In this document: positions 17,495 through 26,812 of the stretch, one piece after another
Layout of the letters: each line of letters starts with the position of its first letter
Numbering within the stretch: the first letter of the stretch is position 1
Source of the DNA: Leptospira sp.
GTDB taxonomy: Bacteria > Spirochaetota > Leptospiria > Leptospirales > Leptospiraceae
Assembly: GCA_027531445.1 (NCBI GenBank)
Contig: JAPZRK010000059.1
Coordinates: 124,001-188,000, forward strand
Reading direction: 5' to 3'
Length of the DNA: 64,000 nucleotides
The notes under the pieces: model-generated
What the model saw: the letters and a program-made list of their open reading frames with translations, nothing else
Database searches by the model: none
Told to the model about the DNA's origin: nothing
Made by a program: the position numbers and the translations under genes

Positions 17495-18121
17495 ATGAAG
17501 TACATTACCATATTATTTTTGATCTTTATGTCTCTCGCTATTAATTCCGAAACAGCCTTTACCAAGTCTGGTAAAAAGGTAATTTTGAATGATGATTTTA
17601 CATGGCAATATGCACCTAATGCAAAGCCTAGTAACAGTAATTCCAATCTCCGTAACCTGAAAAAAACACCTGATCAAACGGGAACATTGAGAAGTAAATA
17701 TGATAAATATGACATTAGTTATAACCCCAAAAATTGGGAGAGTGTAAAGGCTTCAAACGATTCGGCAGAATTTGGATTTGAAAATAACAGAAAATCTTCT
17801 TATTCGATGGTGATCTACGAAGGTCTTGAGATTCCTATGGATTCCTTTCCCGATATAGTTCTTGCGAATGCAAAGGATGTAGACCCGAATGCATACATCA
17901 TCGACATCGAAGAAGTAGCAGTAAATGGGTATGCAGGTAAAATCGTTAAATACCGAGCATCGTCAAAAGGATTAAATTTTGTTTTTTATAATTTTTTGAC
18001 TAGTGGTAAATTCGGATCGATTCAATTCATTGCATTTACATTAGAATCTACATTTGAAAGCGAAGTAGAAGGCTTTGATGCTTTAATCAGTGGTCTTCAC
18101 ATAAAGGATAAGGAAATTTAA
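17495..18121 (+). CDS. Hypothetical exported protein
   Basis: A 208-residue protein with a signal peptide (MKYITILFLIFMSLAINS, then ETAF). The first part of the mature protein has KSGKKVILNDDFTWQY, a pattern seen in small SH3-like or DUF3157-like exported proteins. A Ser/Asn-rich linker follows (~45-70), then a globular alpha/beta region resembling PsbP/DcrB-like folds (YDISYNPKNWESV ... AGKIVKYRA). No catalytic motif is visible. It abuts the MAPEG gene with no gap, so they are probably co-transcribed. Confidence 0.65.
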   Translation: MKYITILFLIFMSLAINSETAFTKSGKKVILNDDFTWQYAPNAKPSNSNSNLRNLKKTPDQTGTLRSKYDKYDISYNPKNWESVKASNDSAEFGFENNRKSSYSMVIYEGLEIPMDSFPDIVLANAKDVDPNAYIIDIEEVAVNGYAGKIVKYRASSKGLNFVFYNFLTSGKFGSIQFIAFTLESTFESEVEGFDALISGLHIKDKEI

Positions 18122-18526
18122 ATGAATCAGTCGCTATATGCTTTGTTATACTTTTTGGGTTGGACAATTTTTTTAGGAGTCCTCGTAGTTTCAGCTCGAG
18201 CGATACAAGTTGTTCTTGGCAAAAAAAAATCGAATGAATTTACTTCCGGCGTAAAACACGGCTCAGAGCGTTATTGGCAGATGAATCGTGCTTCCGCAAA
18301 TGCAATCGAAAATCTACCAGTATTTGCCTCTTTGGTTTTGATTGGCAATGTAGCAGGCAAAGTTGATTTAGAGTTTATTTATGCTTGTAATGTGGTAGTT
18401 TTGGCACGAGTTTTACAATCTACAATACATTTGATTTCCACAACTGTACTCGCTGTCAATGTACGTTTTACATTTTATGTCATTCAGATAGCTTCATTTG
18501 TATTTTTGTTAGTAAAATTATTGTAG
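18122..18526 (+). CDS. MAPEG-family membrane protein
   Basis: A 134-residue protein with four membrane helices and the MAPEG features: a basic loop after helix one, the ERYWQMNRASANAIENLPVF region near residues 50-69 (polar N and E with the FxNxxE-like pattern), and NVVVLARVLQSTIH in helix three. MAPEG proteins are glutathione-linked or eicosanoid-type membrane enzymes in animals; bacterial members are often of unknown role. It starts on the base after the previous stop. Confidence 0.85.
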   Translation: MNQSLYALLYFLGWTIFLGVLVVSARAIQVVLGKKKSNEFTSGVKHGSERYWQMNRASANAIENLPVFASLVLIGNVAGKVDLEFIYACNVVVLARVLQSTIHLISTTVLAVNVRFTFYVIQIASFVFLLVKLL

Positions 18527-18533
18527 GGATTGT

Positions 18534-18577
18534 TTTAAAAAAACCAGTAAAATGGGGAAATGATCTAACTTCCCCAT
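18534..18577 (-). terminator. Probable terminator overlapping the end of the pterin dehydratase gene
   Basis: On the minus strand ATGGGGAA (18570-18577) pairs with TTCCCCAT (18552-18559) across a 10-base loop containing the stop codon, followed by TTTTAC and then a run of seven T at 18537-18543. A stem that includes coding sequence is less usual but the T tracts fit. Confidence 0.55.
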
Positions 18578-18849
18578 CTCTTTGCGATGTCGTCTATAAT
18601 CCTTGCTAATTGGACATCCTTTTCTGTAATCGCTCCCTTATCATGTGTGAACAATGTAATCTCGACACGATTCCAGATATTCCTCCAATCGGGATGATGG
18701 TCCATTTTTTCTGCTTCGATGGCAACCATCGTCATAAATCCGAATGAAGTTAAAAAATCTTTAAACATGAATACTCGATGGAGAGCATTGCCTGTGACAG
18801 TCCAGCCTGATAAACTACTTATGCTTTTCTCTAGATCATCTTGATTCAT
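18565..18849 (-). CDS. phhB: Pterin-4a-carbinolamine dehydratase
   Basis: A 94-residue protein of full family length. The active-site motif is KMDHHPDWRNIWNRVEITLFTHD (residues ~48-70, given as a region), with the two catalytic histidines HH followed by PDW and a third His in the THD turn. It dehydrates 4a-hydroxytetrahydrobiopterin, recycling the cofactor of aromatic amino acid hydroxylases, or acts as a small regulatory dimeriser. No hydroxylase gene is in the window. It lies 66 bases after gpsA on the same strand. Confidence 0.93.
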   Translation of the reverse strand: MNQDDLEKSISSLSGWTVTGNALHRVFMFKDFLTSFGFMTMVAIEAEKMDHHPDWRNIWNRVEITLFTHDKGAITEKDVQLARIIDDIAKRWGS

Positions 18850-18915
18850 TTTGTTTAATTTCAGATCGTTACTTTCAAAAGATTGATCATTGATGAATCA
18901 AAACTGGATCATCAA

Positions 18916-19917
18916 CTAGACGCCTTCTCTTTTTAAGTCTCTACCCATGAGTGCACGAACAACTTCTTTTGGATTTTTGTCTTCGTATAACATTTTGTAT
19001 ACTTCCTCAGTAATCGCCATCTCAACACCCAATTTGTCTGCAAGGTTTTTGGTAGAGAGAGTTGTCTTTACTCCTTCAGCAACTTCATTCATAGATGCTA
19101 ATATATCTTTAAGTGTTTCGCCTTGACCCAGTCGAAAGCCAACGGTACGGTTTCTGGATGCTTCCCCACAACAAGTGAGAACCAAATCTCCCATGCCAGA
19201 TGGACCGAGGAATGTCATTGGATCTGCACCCATTTTGATTCCCATTCGTGTGATTTCGTTTAATCCGCGAGTGATGAGGGCGGCTCTTGTATTCTGACCG
19301 AATCCTAGACCGTCTGCGACTCCTGCCGCGATGGCGATAACATTTTTGAGTGCGCCACCGACTTCGACTCCGACGACATCTGGAGTCCAATAGGTTCGAA
19401 AGTATGTGAAGCTGAAAATCTCTTGCACCCGTTTAGCCGTAGCCTCATTCTTTGAAGCAATCGAAACAATGGTAGGAACCTTTCTCACCATTTCTTTAGC
19501 AAAGCTTGGTCCTGAGAGATAGGAAAGTTGAGAATGAAAGGAACCCGGTAATTCCGATTCAAAAATCTCAGAGACGAGGCGTAAAGATTCGTTTTCAATC
19601 CCTTTCGATGCGGAGACAATAGGAATTTTGGTGGGGAGGTGGTCTTTGATCTGTTTCAAAATGCCGCTCAAAGCATGGGAAGGCGGAGCAGAAACAATCA
19701 TGTCCTTTTCTTTTACAACCTCTATCAAATCCATACTTGCCCGGAGTTTGTCAGGTAAGACTAAATCAGGCATGTGTTTGTTGTTGATATGGTTTTCGTT
19801 GATGGATTTCATCTGGTCTGGGCTTCTCGTCCAAAGTACCACATTATAACCTTTATCCGCAAGGATGCTCCCTAGTGCAGTGCCAAAACTTCCAGCGCCA
19901 ATTACTCCGATGTTCAT
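18916..19917 (-). CDS. gpsA: NAD(P)+-dependent glycerol-3-phosphate dehydrogenase
   Basis: A 333-residue cytoplasmic enzyme. The Rossmann motif is GAGSFGTALG (residues 7-16). Other family marks are SASKGIE near 104, LSGPSFAKEM near 137, the catalytic lysine in GVEVGGALKNVIAIAAG (~188) and GFGQNTRAALITRGLNE (~206). It reduces dihydroxyacetone phosphate to sn-glycerol-3-phosphate, the backbone of phospholipids. It diverges from the 19974 gene across 56 bases. Confidence 0.96.
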   Translation of the reverse strand: MNIGVIGAGSFGTALGSILADKGYNVVLWTRSPDQMKSINENHINNKHMPDLVLPDKLRASMDLIEVVKEKDMIVSAPPSHALSGILKQIKDHLPTKIPIVSASKGIENESLRLVSEIFESELPGSFHSQLSYLSGPSFAKEMVRKVPTIVSIASKNEATAKRVQEIFSFTYFRTYWTPDVVGVEVGGALKNVIAIAAGVADGLGFGQNTRAALITRGLNEITRMGIKMGADPMTFLGPSGMGDLVLTCCGEASRNRTVGFRLGQGETLKDILASMNEVAEGVKTTLSTKNLADKLGVEMAITEEVYKMLYEDKNPKEVVRALMGRDLKREGV

Positions 19918-19973
19918 GAGTTAAGTATTTTAAATTGGCTTTTCAAAAACGCAATAGAAAATAAAATTAAATT

Positions 19974-20651
19974 ATGCTTTTAACGGATTTACTCCGGTTC
20001 AATCCGCTTAACCTTTTTTTGCCCCAAAAGGTGGCTTTAAAAAGTAATTATCGGGTTACAATCCTCCTTAAAAACTTACGAAGTGTCATTCACAAGGAAA
20101 TTATAGAACACGATCCTGATCTTGAAACATTAGAAATAACCTCAGTTAAAGGAGAAATCCATCTCACTGGAGTCTATTTAATGGATTGGTTGTGGATTGC
20201 TCGAATTTTTGGAGTAAAGGCTGTTCATTATCGAGTCCGATTGAAGCCCGTTGGTGTCCGCGAAAATAAGGCCCACTTTCGCATCATCGGTTATCGCGTC
20301 TGGGATACGAAAGAGCGTCGCTTTGACTTTGTTCGGTGGTTTGGCCGAGTTGATCCATTCCATAAAAAGAAAGTTTTGGAGTCGATTCTTAAGGCCTCTC
20401 CCAATTTGATTTCTCTCACAGGTTTGCAGTGGGAAGTGCTTCTGAACTTAAATTATTTTTTAGATTTGGTTCCCTCTATTGCTGGAAAAATAGAGATCCA
20501 GTTCTTTGTCGCCGATAATGAAGAAGTGTATGTTTTTGTGAGGTCAGGAACTATATTGAAACCGCTCGTTGATTTCTTTGGACCAGAATATGTGCTTATC
20601 GATTTTCTGGAAGAACAACAAGATATTCAAAGGTTACTTCTGGATAAGTAA
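19974..20651 (+). CDS. Hypothetical soluble protein, first gene of the recG run
   Basis: A 225-residue protein without signal peptide or recognised domain. It is rich in basic and aromatic residues (HYRVRLKPVGVRENKAHFRIIGYRVWD region ~90-115). Its beta-rich middle resembles lipid- or membrane-associated DUF-type proteins, but I cannot place it. The short C-terminal helix ends in EEQQDIQRLLLDK. It is followed after 5 bases by a metallophosphoesterase, so an operon of five genes ending with the M15 peptidase is likely. Confidence 0.6.
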   Translation: MLLTDLLRFNPLNLFLPQKVALKSNYRVTILLKNLRSVIHKEIIEHDPDLETLEITSVKGEIHLTGVYLMDWLWIARIFGVKAVHYRVRLKPVGVRENKAHFRIIGYRVWDTKERRFDFVRWFGRVDPFHKKKVLESILKASPNLISLTGLQWEVLLNLNYFLDLVPSIAGKIEIQFFVADNEEVYVFVRSGTILKPLVDFFGPEYVLIDFLEEQQDIQRLLLDK

Positions 20652-20656
20652 AAAAA

Positions 20657-21661
20657 ATGAAAATTGTGTATCTAACTGATATTCATGACGGATTGCACGG
20701 TTTAAAAAAAATCTTACAAAGTACCGAAGCAGATATTTATCTATTCTCAGGCGATATCATCTACAAAGCCTTCTTTTCTTATGACAGAATCATCGATTTT
20801 TGTGGAGTTCAGGAAGAAATTTACTATTTGTTAAACGAAAGTAAAGACGACTCAACACCTTTTGATTTTACAACAAAGGCGATTCGATTTCCGGAAAAAT
20901 TCTCAACTTCAGTTATAGAAAAATCTCAAAAATATCGAGATCTTTATAAACTCGCGGCCAAGACGATGAAGGATAAATACGAAATCATCGAAAAGTTGAT
21001 TCAAAAGTATGCAAAGTCACCCGTCTATTGTTTACCTGGCAACTATGACTTAGATTTGCAATATACCGAATTGTACCAAAGAGAGATTCATCGAAAGAGT
21101 TTCGAATATGGAAATTTAAAATTTGCCGCTTATGGTGGAGCTCCTATTTGGACTTCAGGTATACCTGAAAAGCTAACAGTAGTTTTTCATGAGTATACAA
21201 AACAAGGGAAAAATTATAGCGAACCCGAAGATTTTTTTCGCGAAGAGCTTCCGGATATTTGTGTCATACACAATCCTGCCTACGGTTTTTTTGATAAAGT
21301 TCCAGGTGTTGGAAACGTGGGAAGCCAAGGCATACGCAGATATCTTGATGATGAGTCGCCGTCTTTGGTCGTTTCTGGCCATGTTCATGAAGATCAAGGT
21401 ATAACAAAAAAAGGCGAAACAGTTTTTATCAATCCTTCCAATTTTGGGGCTGTTGATTCAGTCTATGGTTTTCAAGAAGGTGGATATTTCGCCGAAATTT
21501 TCCTGGATGGAAAAAAAGTAGTTCAATCAAATTTATGTCAGCTAATGGGAGATGAATGGTCGCGATTGATCGAAGTTGATTGTACTGGAAAGACGTTAGA
21601 GCTAATAAGACAAAGTCCCACTTCTAAAGTAAGTTCCGAAGATTTCATTCGTGGAAGATAA
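20657..21661 (+). CDS. Calcineurin-like metallophosphoesterase
   Basis: A 334-residue protein with the metallophosphoesterase signature: D-x-H in YLTDIHDG (residues 6-9), GD in LFSGDII (~33), the catalytic GNYD (~127), an isolated His in CVIHNPAYG (~203), and GHVH (~238). A long helical insertion (~45-120) sits between the second and third motifs, perhaps shaping substrate choice. It should hydrolyse a phosphoester or phosphodiester using two metal ions. The substrate is unknown. It is packed between two probable operon partners. Confidence 0.88.
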   Translation: MKIVYLTDIHDGLHGLKKILQSTEADIYLFSGDIIYKAFFSYDRIIDFCGVQEEIYYLLNESKDDSTPFDFTTKAIRFPEKFSTSVIEKSQKYRDLYKLAAKTMKDKYEIIEKLIQKYAKSPVYCLPGNYDLDLQYTELYQREIHRKSFEYGNLKFAAYGGAPIWTSGIPEKLTVVFHEYTKQGKNYSEPEDFFREELPDICVIHNPAYGFFDKVPGVGNVGSQGIRRYLDDESPSLVVSGHVHEDQGITKKGETVFINPSNFGAVDSVYGFQEGGYFAEIFLDGKKVVQSNLCQLMGDEWSRLIEVDCTGKTLELIRQSPTSKVSSEDFIRGR

Positions 21662-21663
21662 AG

Positions 21664-22038
21664 ATGGTAACGTTTGTTACTATTACCGGAATTTTATTAA
21701 CTGCCGCTTTCTTTTTATACGCACTTTCCGCTGTTGATAACAATTCAATTGACAAAAAAGAGAAAGATCGCGACTTACGGGAAAAAAATCTAAAATCAGG
21801 TGACCCAAGGAGAGTTTATTCCAAGGATTGGAACCCTAATATCCCAAGACCTCGCATATGTCCTGTTTGCGGAGCAATGCTTCGAAAAGATGAATTTTTG
21901 TATGCGGCAATTTCAGAACGTGTAAATTCAGAAGGAAAGAAACAGGCTCAGATTTATGGGTGTAAGTATTGTTATTTGATCATAGAGCGCGGTTTTAATG
22001 AAATTCAGGGTTCGCCTGAGCCAGAATTGGACATCTGA
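21664..22038 (+). CDS. Small membrane-anchored zinc-ribbon protein
   Basis: A 124-residue protein with one N-terminal membrane helix (residues ~3-22), a charged linker (DKKEKDRDLREK) and a C-terminal domain with two knuckles, CPVCG near residue 73 and CKYC near 105. The four cysteines fit a zinc ribbon. The protein is probably a single-pass inner-membrane protein with its ribbon in the cytoplasm. It shares one base with the recG start codon (TGATG), so translation is coupled. Confidence 0.7.
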   Translation: MVTFVTITGILLTAAFFLYALSAVDNNSIDKKEKDRDLREKNLKSGDPRRVYSKDWNPNIPRPRICPVCGAMLRKDEFLYAAISERVNSEGKKQAQIYGCKYCYLIIERGFNEIQGSPEPELDI

Positions 22039-24107
22039 TGCACTCTGATTTTTTATTGGATTCCATTCAAAGTTTGAAGGGTATTGGTCCGAAGCGACTT
22101 GAGTTACTCAATTCATTTGGTATCTTTACTTATTTGGATCTACTTACAACATATCCTAGAAGATACTTAGATCGAAATTTTACAAAAGATATCATTCTCA
22201 AACAGGGTGATACCGTCACCTTACTTGGGTCGATCTCGGATAGTTATCTGATTCACGGAAAAAAGAGTCGATTGATGGTTGGATTTCGGACCCAAAATAA
22301 TGAACGTATCAATTTGGTATTCTTTCGAGGTGTAAATTTTTTTAACAAAATTTTTAAAGCCGATCGAAAGTTAGTTATCTCTGGTAAATTAGATTATTTT
22401 AAAGGTTATCAAATTGTACATCCCGAATATGAATTTTTAACAGACGAACAAGAAGAAGAGGGAAATTTCTTACATGCGGGAAGGATTATTCCACTCTATC
22501 CATCAACAGAAAGTTTAAAAGAAGAAGGTTTGGATTCCAGAGGATTTCGAAAACTCATTCACTCGATTCTCGAGAGAAATGTAATCAGAGAGAATTTGCC
22601 TGCAAAATTAATCAAGTTGCGCAAACTCCAAGATCGAGATCTTTCGTTTCGAAAAATTCATTTCCCTGAAACCATGGAAGATATTGAAGAAGCAAGGAGA
22701 AGATTCGCTTATGAGGAACTATACTATTTCCAACTCCTATTGATTTATAAACAGAAGGAGCGGGAAAAAGTTAAGCGAATCTTATGGCCACTTCCTGAAT
22801 CCAAGAGTGCTAATGCATTGGTTAAAAGTTTACCATTTCAATTGACAGAGGACCAACAGAAAGCTGTAAAACAGATTGTGGCACTTGCTAAAAAGGACGT
22901 ACCGCTTGCCGCATTATTGCAAGGGGATGTTGGTTCAGGAAAGACCATCACGGCATTGTTGATTGCTCTTCATTATATTGATAATCATATTCAAGTTTCC
23001 ATTCTTGCTCCCACGGAAATCCTCGCTCGACAGCATTATGAAACCATATATAAATTTTTAGGAAATATGCCTTTTTTGGGTATAGAACTTTTATTAGGTG
23101 GGGAAAATAAAAAGATAAGAAATGAAAAATTAGCACGTGTTAAAAATGGTGAAGTCTCTCTTTTGGTTGGTACACATTCTCTTTTACAGGAAGATGTTGT
23201 TTTTTCTGATTTGGGATTAGTAATTATAGATGAACAACACAAATTTGGTGTCGATCAGCGAGAAATGATACGTTCAAAGGGAAAAAATCCAGATATTCTT
23301 GCAATGACTGCAACTCCGATTCCCAGAACCTTATGTTTAACGTTATATGGAGATTTAGATCTTATCAATATCAAAACGAAACCCTTGGGTCGCAAGCCCA
23401 TAGATACTCGGTGGTATAAGGAAGACCGAAGACAAGGTGTTTATAATTCGATTCGAAAATATATAAAGGATGGTAGACAGTGTTATATTGTTTATCCGTT
23501 AGTTGAAGAATCTGAAAAATTGGATTTAGAATCATGTACAAAAGCTCATGATTACCTAAGCAAAGAAGTTTTTCCTGAGTTTTCAGTGGGTTTACTCCAT
23601 GGTAAAATGAAAAGTGCAGATAAAGATTTAGTTATGACGACGTTTAAACAGAATAAAACTCAAATTTTAGTTACTACGACCGTTGTCGAAGTGGGTGTGG
23701 ATGTTCCCAATGCGACGATTCTAGTCGTTGAACATGCTGATCGATTTGGAATTTCGCAACTTCATCAATTACGTGGAAGGGTAGGGCGAAGTGATCTAGA
23801 AAGCTATTGTATTCTGATGACCCAAGATTTTGTAAGCGATGAAGCGAAAGAACGATTGGAAGCATTAACAAAATCAAATGATGGATACGAATTGTCCGAA
23901 AAAGACTTAGCCATTCGCGGACCGGGAGAACTATTGGGAGTCAAACAGAGCGGTCTACCAGAATTCAAGCTAGCCGATTTAGTCAATGACCGTAATCTTC
24001 TGGAAGAAGCAAAGGAAGATGCAAAAAAATATGCTTCTGGCGATGAAATAGAGAAATCAGAAATTTCTGCGCGTTTTATCGAAGGTAAATTTTTATTTGC
24101 GAATTGA
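22038..24107 (+). CDS. recG: ATP-dependent DNA helicase RecG
   Basis: A 689-residue superfamily 2 helicase of full length. The N-terminal wedge/OB domain carries LKGIGPKRLELL (~12) and the RYLDRNF motif. The helicase core has Walker A GDVGSGKT (~296), DEQH (~398), TATPIPRT (~423), and motif VI QLRGRVGRS (~577), with the C-terminal KDLAIRGPGELLG that is typical of RecG. It remodels stalled replication forks and Holliday junctions. It starts one base before the end of the zinc-ribbon gene, which links that small protein to DNA repair by position only. Confidence 0.97.
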   Translation: MHSDFLLDSIQSLKGIGPKRLELLNSFGIFTYLDLLTTYPRRYLDRNFTKDIILKQGDTVTLLGSISDSYLIHGKKSRLMVGFRTQNNERINLVFFRGVNFFNKIFKADRKLVISGKLDYFKGYQIVHPEYEFLTDEQEEEGNFLHAGRIIPLYPSTESLKEEGLDSRGFRKLIHSILERNVIRENLPAKLIKLRKLQDRDLSFRKIHFPETMEDIEEARRRFAYEELYYFQLLLIYKQKEREKVKRILWPLPESKSANALVKSLPFQLTEDQQKAVKQIVALAKKDVPLAALLQGDVGSGKTITALLIALHYIDNHIQVSILAPTEILARQHYETIYKFLGNMPFLGIELLLGGENKKIRNEKLARVKNGEVSLLVGTHSLLQEDVVFSDLGLVIIDEQHKFGVDQREMIRSKGKNPDILAMTATPIPRTLCLTLYGDLDLINIKTKPLGRKPIDTRWYKEDRRQGVYNSIRKYIKDGRQCYIVYPLVEESEKLDLESCTKAHDYLSKEVFPEFSVGLLHGKMKSADKDLVMTTFKQNKTQILVTTTVVEVGVDVPNATILVVEHADRFGISQLHQLRGRVGRSDLESYCILMTQDFVSDEAKERLEALTKSNDGYELSEKDLAIRGPGELLGVKQSGLPEFKLADLVNDRNLLEEAKEDAKKYASGDEIEKSEISARFIEGKFLFAN

Positions 24108-24146
24108 CGATACTGGGGTGGAGAACAGTTTTTCCTTAGAGATCAA

Positions 24147-24935
24147 ATGAAAGCCTATTTTTCCTTCACTTTTTTCGCATTTTTATTGGTATGTGGGAAT
24201 CCGCCCGCAGAAACACAATCACAGAAGAATGATCAACTTTATCTCGGAGTCAAGCCGGACTTATATCTAATGGGCCGATACCAAGCATCAGATGTGTTAG
24301 TTGAGGTGAAATTGGAAGAGAATGTGAAAGATCATTATTTGCGTCCCGATGTCAAAAACGCTCTTTTAGATATGATCAATGCATTCGAAGAATCCAAGCC
24401 AGCTGGATATAAGCAGCATATTTTTCTTGTATCTGCATTTAGAAGTTTCAACCAGCAGAAATCAATTTGGGAATCGAAGTTCACCGGCAAACGAACGATG
24501 CGTGAATCGATTGTTGGAAAAACACCTGAACAAATTGCATCTTTAATCCTAGAATTTTCGAGTGCACCTGGAACATCTCGTCACCATTGGGGAACCGACT
24601 TTGATTTAAATGCGTTGGATAATGGTTACTTTCAAGGAAGCGGAAAGGGTAAAATATTGTATGACTGGTTACTTGAAAATGCAGGCAAATTTGGTTTTTG
24701 CCAACCTTACAACGAATTATCGAAACGATTTGGAAAAGGATACCAGGAAGAAAGGTGGCATTGGTCCTATGCACCTATTTCTACAAAGTTACAAAAAGAA
24801 TGGATCAATGCATATAAATCAAAACAAATACAAATGGACGGTAGTTTTTTAGGATCCGACACGTTGGGTGATAAAGCATTGATTTATGTAGAGTCTACAA
24901 ATTCAGATTGTCAAAAGGCAGCAAACTTACGTTAA
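24147..24935 (+). CDS. M15-family peptidase lipoprotein (D-Ala-D-Ala carboxypeptidase-like)
   Basis: A 262-residue protein with a lipoprotein signal (lipobox LLVCG at residue ~16). The VanY/M15 zinc site is visible as SRHHWGTDFDLN near residue 147 (H and D ligands) and ERWHWSY near 210 (catalytic Glu and third His ligand). It would trim peptidoglycan stem peptides in the periplasm. It follows recG after 39 bases and converges with galE, overlapping it by 4 bases at the 3' ends. Confidence 0.9.
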   Translation: MKAYFSFTFFAFLLVCGNPPAETQSQKNDQLYLGVKPDLYLMGRYQASDVLVEVKLEENVKDHYLRPDVKNALLDMINAFEESKPAGYKQHIFLVSAFRSFNQQKSIWESKFTGKRTMRESIVGKTPEQIASLILEFSSAPGTSRHHWGTDFDLNALDNGYFQGSGKGKILYDWLLENAGKFGFCQPYNELSKRFGKGYQEERWHWSYAPISTKLQKEWINAYKSKQIQMDGSFLGSDTLGDKALIYVESTNSDCQKAANLR

Positions 24936-25900
24936 AGAGATTTGTAAAGTTCCCACATAGATTGAACTAAATCCTTCGCATCACTATGTTTAGGCTCCCA
25001 TCCAAGCATAGATTTAGCTTTTGATGAGCTTGCGTACAATTTTGCGGGATCACCAGCCCGGCGTCCCACAATCTTATGAGGGATCGGTTTCCCTACTACC
25101 TTCTCTGCTAATTCTGTCATTTCCTTAACTGAATATCCGTTCTCAGATCCCAAGTTCACAGTTAAGCTTTCGTTAGATTTAAGCATATATTGAAGAGCTA
25201 AAATATGAGCCTTAGCAAGATCTGACACATGGATATAATCTCGAATACAAGTACCATCTGGCGTATCGTAGTCTTCGCCATAAATCTCAAAACCAGAACG
25301 AAGACCTGCCGCTACTTCCATTATGATAGGAAGGAGATTGGCGGGTGATTTTTCGATGCCACGAATGCGACCCTGAGGATCGTAACCTGCGGCATTGAAA
25401 TATCGTAAGCAGGCTGATTTTAATCCTTTGAGTTGGTCAAACCAACGAAGGTTTTCCTCAATCGAAAGTTTAGTGTATCCGTAGTAATTTTCTGGAGAAG
25501 TGGGATGATTTTCATCTATTGGGAGGTATTGCGGTGCTCCGTAGACTGCCGCAGAAGATGAAAAAACAATGTACTTACAACCATGTTCAACCATTGCTGA
25601 AATCAGACTAAAGGTTCCATTTAGATTGTTAATCGTATACTTCAATGGATCGGTCATCGATTCACCAGCCGCTTTCCATGCCGCAAAATGAAAAACCGCA
25701 TCCACTGGTTTGGCGAATACAGCGTTTAGAACATTGGGATCTTGAATTCGTCCTTTGATAAATTCATTTTGAGGAAAGAGATTTGCCTCATTTCCCTTTT
25801 CCATATCATCAACTACAACAATAGAATAGCCTAGATCCATGAGCTCTAAAACAATGTGGCTTCCGATGTATCCTGAGCCACCTGTAACTAGAATTCTCAT
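24932..25900 (-). CDS. galE: UDP-glucose 4-epimerase
   Basis: A 322-residue short-chain dehydrogenase family epimerase. The NAD-binding loop is GGSGYIG (7-13), the catalytic Ser is in SSSAAVYG (~115) and the pair is Y140-x-x-x-K144. RYFNAAG (~180) and RAGDPAKLYA (~287) are typical of GalE. It interconverts UDP-glucose and UDP-galactose (or the N-acetyl forms) for lipopolysaccharide and exopolysaccharide. It overlaps lpxA by ATGA, so envelope sugar supply and lipid A synthesis look co-transcribed. Confidence 0.95.
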   Translation of the reverse strand: MRILVTGGSGYIGSHIVLELMDLGYSIVVVDDMEKGNEANLFPQNEFIKGRIQDPNVLNAVFAKPVDAVFHFAAWKAAGESMTDPLKYTINNLNGTFSLISAMVEHGCKYIVFSSSAAVYGAPQYLPIDENHPTSPENYYGYTKLSIEENLRWFDQLKGLKSACLRYFNAAGYDPQGRIRGIEKSPANLLPIIMEVAAGLRSGFEIYGEDYDTPDGTCIRDYIHVSDLAKAHILALQYMLKSNESLTVNLGSENGYSVKEMTELAEKVVGKPIPHKIVGRRAGDPAKLYASSSKAKSMLGWEPKHSDAKDLVQSMWELYKSL

Positions 25901-26703
25901 TCGTCGTCGCCACCACCGCCGATGGCTCTATGATCAGTTACACCCCGTTTACTGCTCTTAAAGAAATCCATAATATAGCGAACTTCTGGAATGATATTGG
26001 TTTCTTTTTCTAACTCGGCTAAGGCTTGTGATGTATTGAGACCACTGTTGTAAATTACCTTATATGCTTTTTTGATTGCAGTTCGGGTGTCGCCATTGAA
26101 TCCATTGCGTTTCAGACCAACAGAATTCAAACCGATGACAGAGGCAGGATTTCCATCAACTGTGCTATATGGAGGTATGTCTTTTACTATCTTTGCAAGT
26201 CCTGCCACCATCGCATAGTCTCCGACTCGAACGAATTGATGTATGCCTGTTAAACCAGATACAAAAATTTTATTTCCCATAACAACATGACCCGCGATCA
26301 TACTGTTTTGTACCATAATATTGTGGTCACCCACGATACAATCATGTGCGATATGTATATTTCCCATAAAAAAGTTGTGATTACCAACTTTTGTTGCTGA
26401 CCCTTCCTTTGTGGCACGATGGAAAATACAATTTTCTTTTAACGTATTGTGGTCACCAAGTTCAAAGTAAGTTACAGTTTCCGGCTTGAAGCCTAGGTCT
26501 TGGGGCACTCCACTGAACGTAACCCCAGAACTGAACTTATTAAACCTTCCGATGCGTGCTCCATTCAATATTCTACAATGGGATTCTAGCTTTGTACCTT
26601 CGCCAATGATCACGTCTTTTTCAATTATACAAAAGGGACCAATTTCGACTGATTCATGTAGTTCGGCCTTGGGATCGATGATTGCGGTTGGGTGTATCTT
26701 CAT
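25897..26703 (-). CDS. lpxA: UDP-sugar acyltransferase LpxA (first step of lipid A synthesis)
   Basis: A 268-residue left-handed beta-helix protein with hexapeptide repeats (IGPFCI, IGEGTK, VGDHNI and others). HIAHDC at 117-122 includes the catalytic His (H120, by alignment with the E. coli motif). HRATKEGSATKVG replaces the usual HRGTxxGGGxTxVG loop. The C-terminal helical part ends in an odd GGGGDDE tail. It adds a hydroxyacyl chain from acyl carrier protein to the UDP-amino sugar. In Leptospira LpxA prefers the 3-amino analogue; whether this one does cannot be told from the sequence alone. Confidence 0.95.
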   Translation of the reverse strand: MKIHPTAIIDPKAELHESVEIGPFCIIEKDVIIGEGTKLESHCRILNGARIGRFNKFSSGVTFSGVPQDLGFKPETVTYFELGDHNTLKENCIFHRATKEGSATKVGNHNFFMGNIHIAHDCIVGDHNIMVQNSMIAGHVVMGNKIFVSGLTGIHQFVRVGDYAMVAGLAKIVKDIPPYSTVDGNPASVIGLNSVGLKRNGFNGDTRTAIKKAYKVIYNSGLNTSQALAELEKETNIIPEVRYIMDFFKSSKRGVTDHRAIGGGGDDE

Positions 26704-26812
26704 AGTTTAGAATCAAAAAATACGGACTTCAAGCCTCCTGCAATTGATTTTTTAAAAAGTAATTTACATCTTTCTTCGTCTCATAATGAGTATAGGAACC
26801 TGAGGTACTGCT

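Noticed and set aside
26787..26804. A five-codon ATG frame ending at the ribosome site of the Hpt gene
   Set aside because: It could look like a leader peptide, but it is too short and has no ribosome site of its own; chance is likely.
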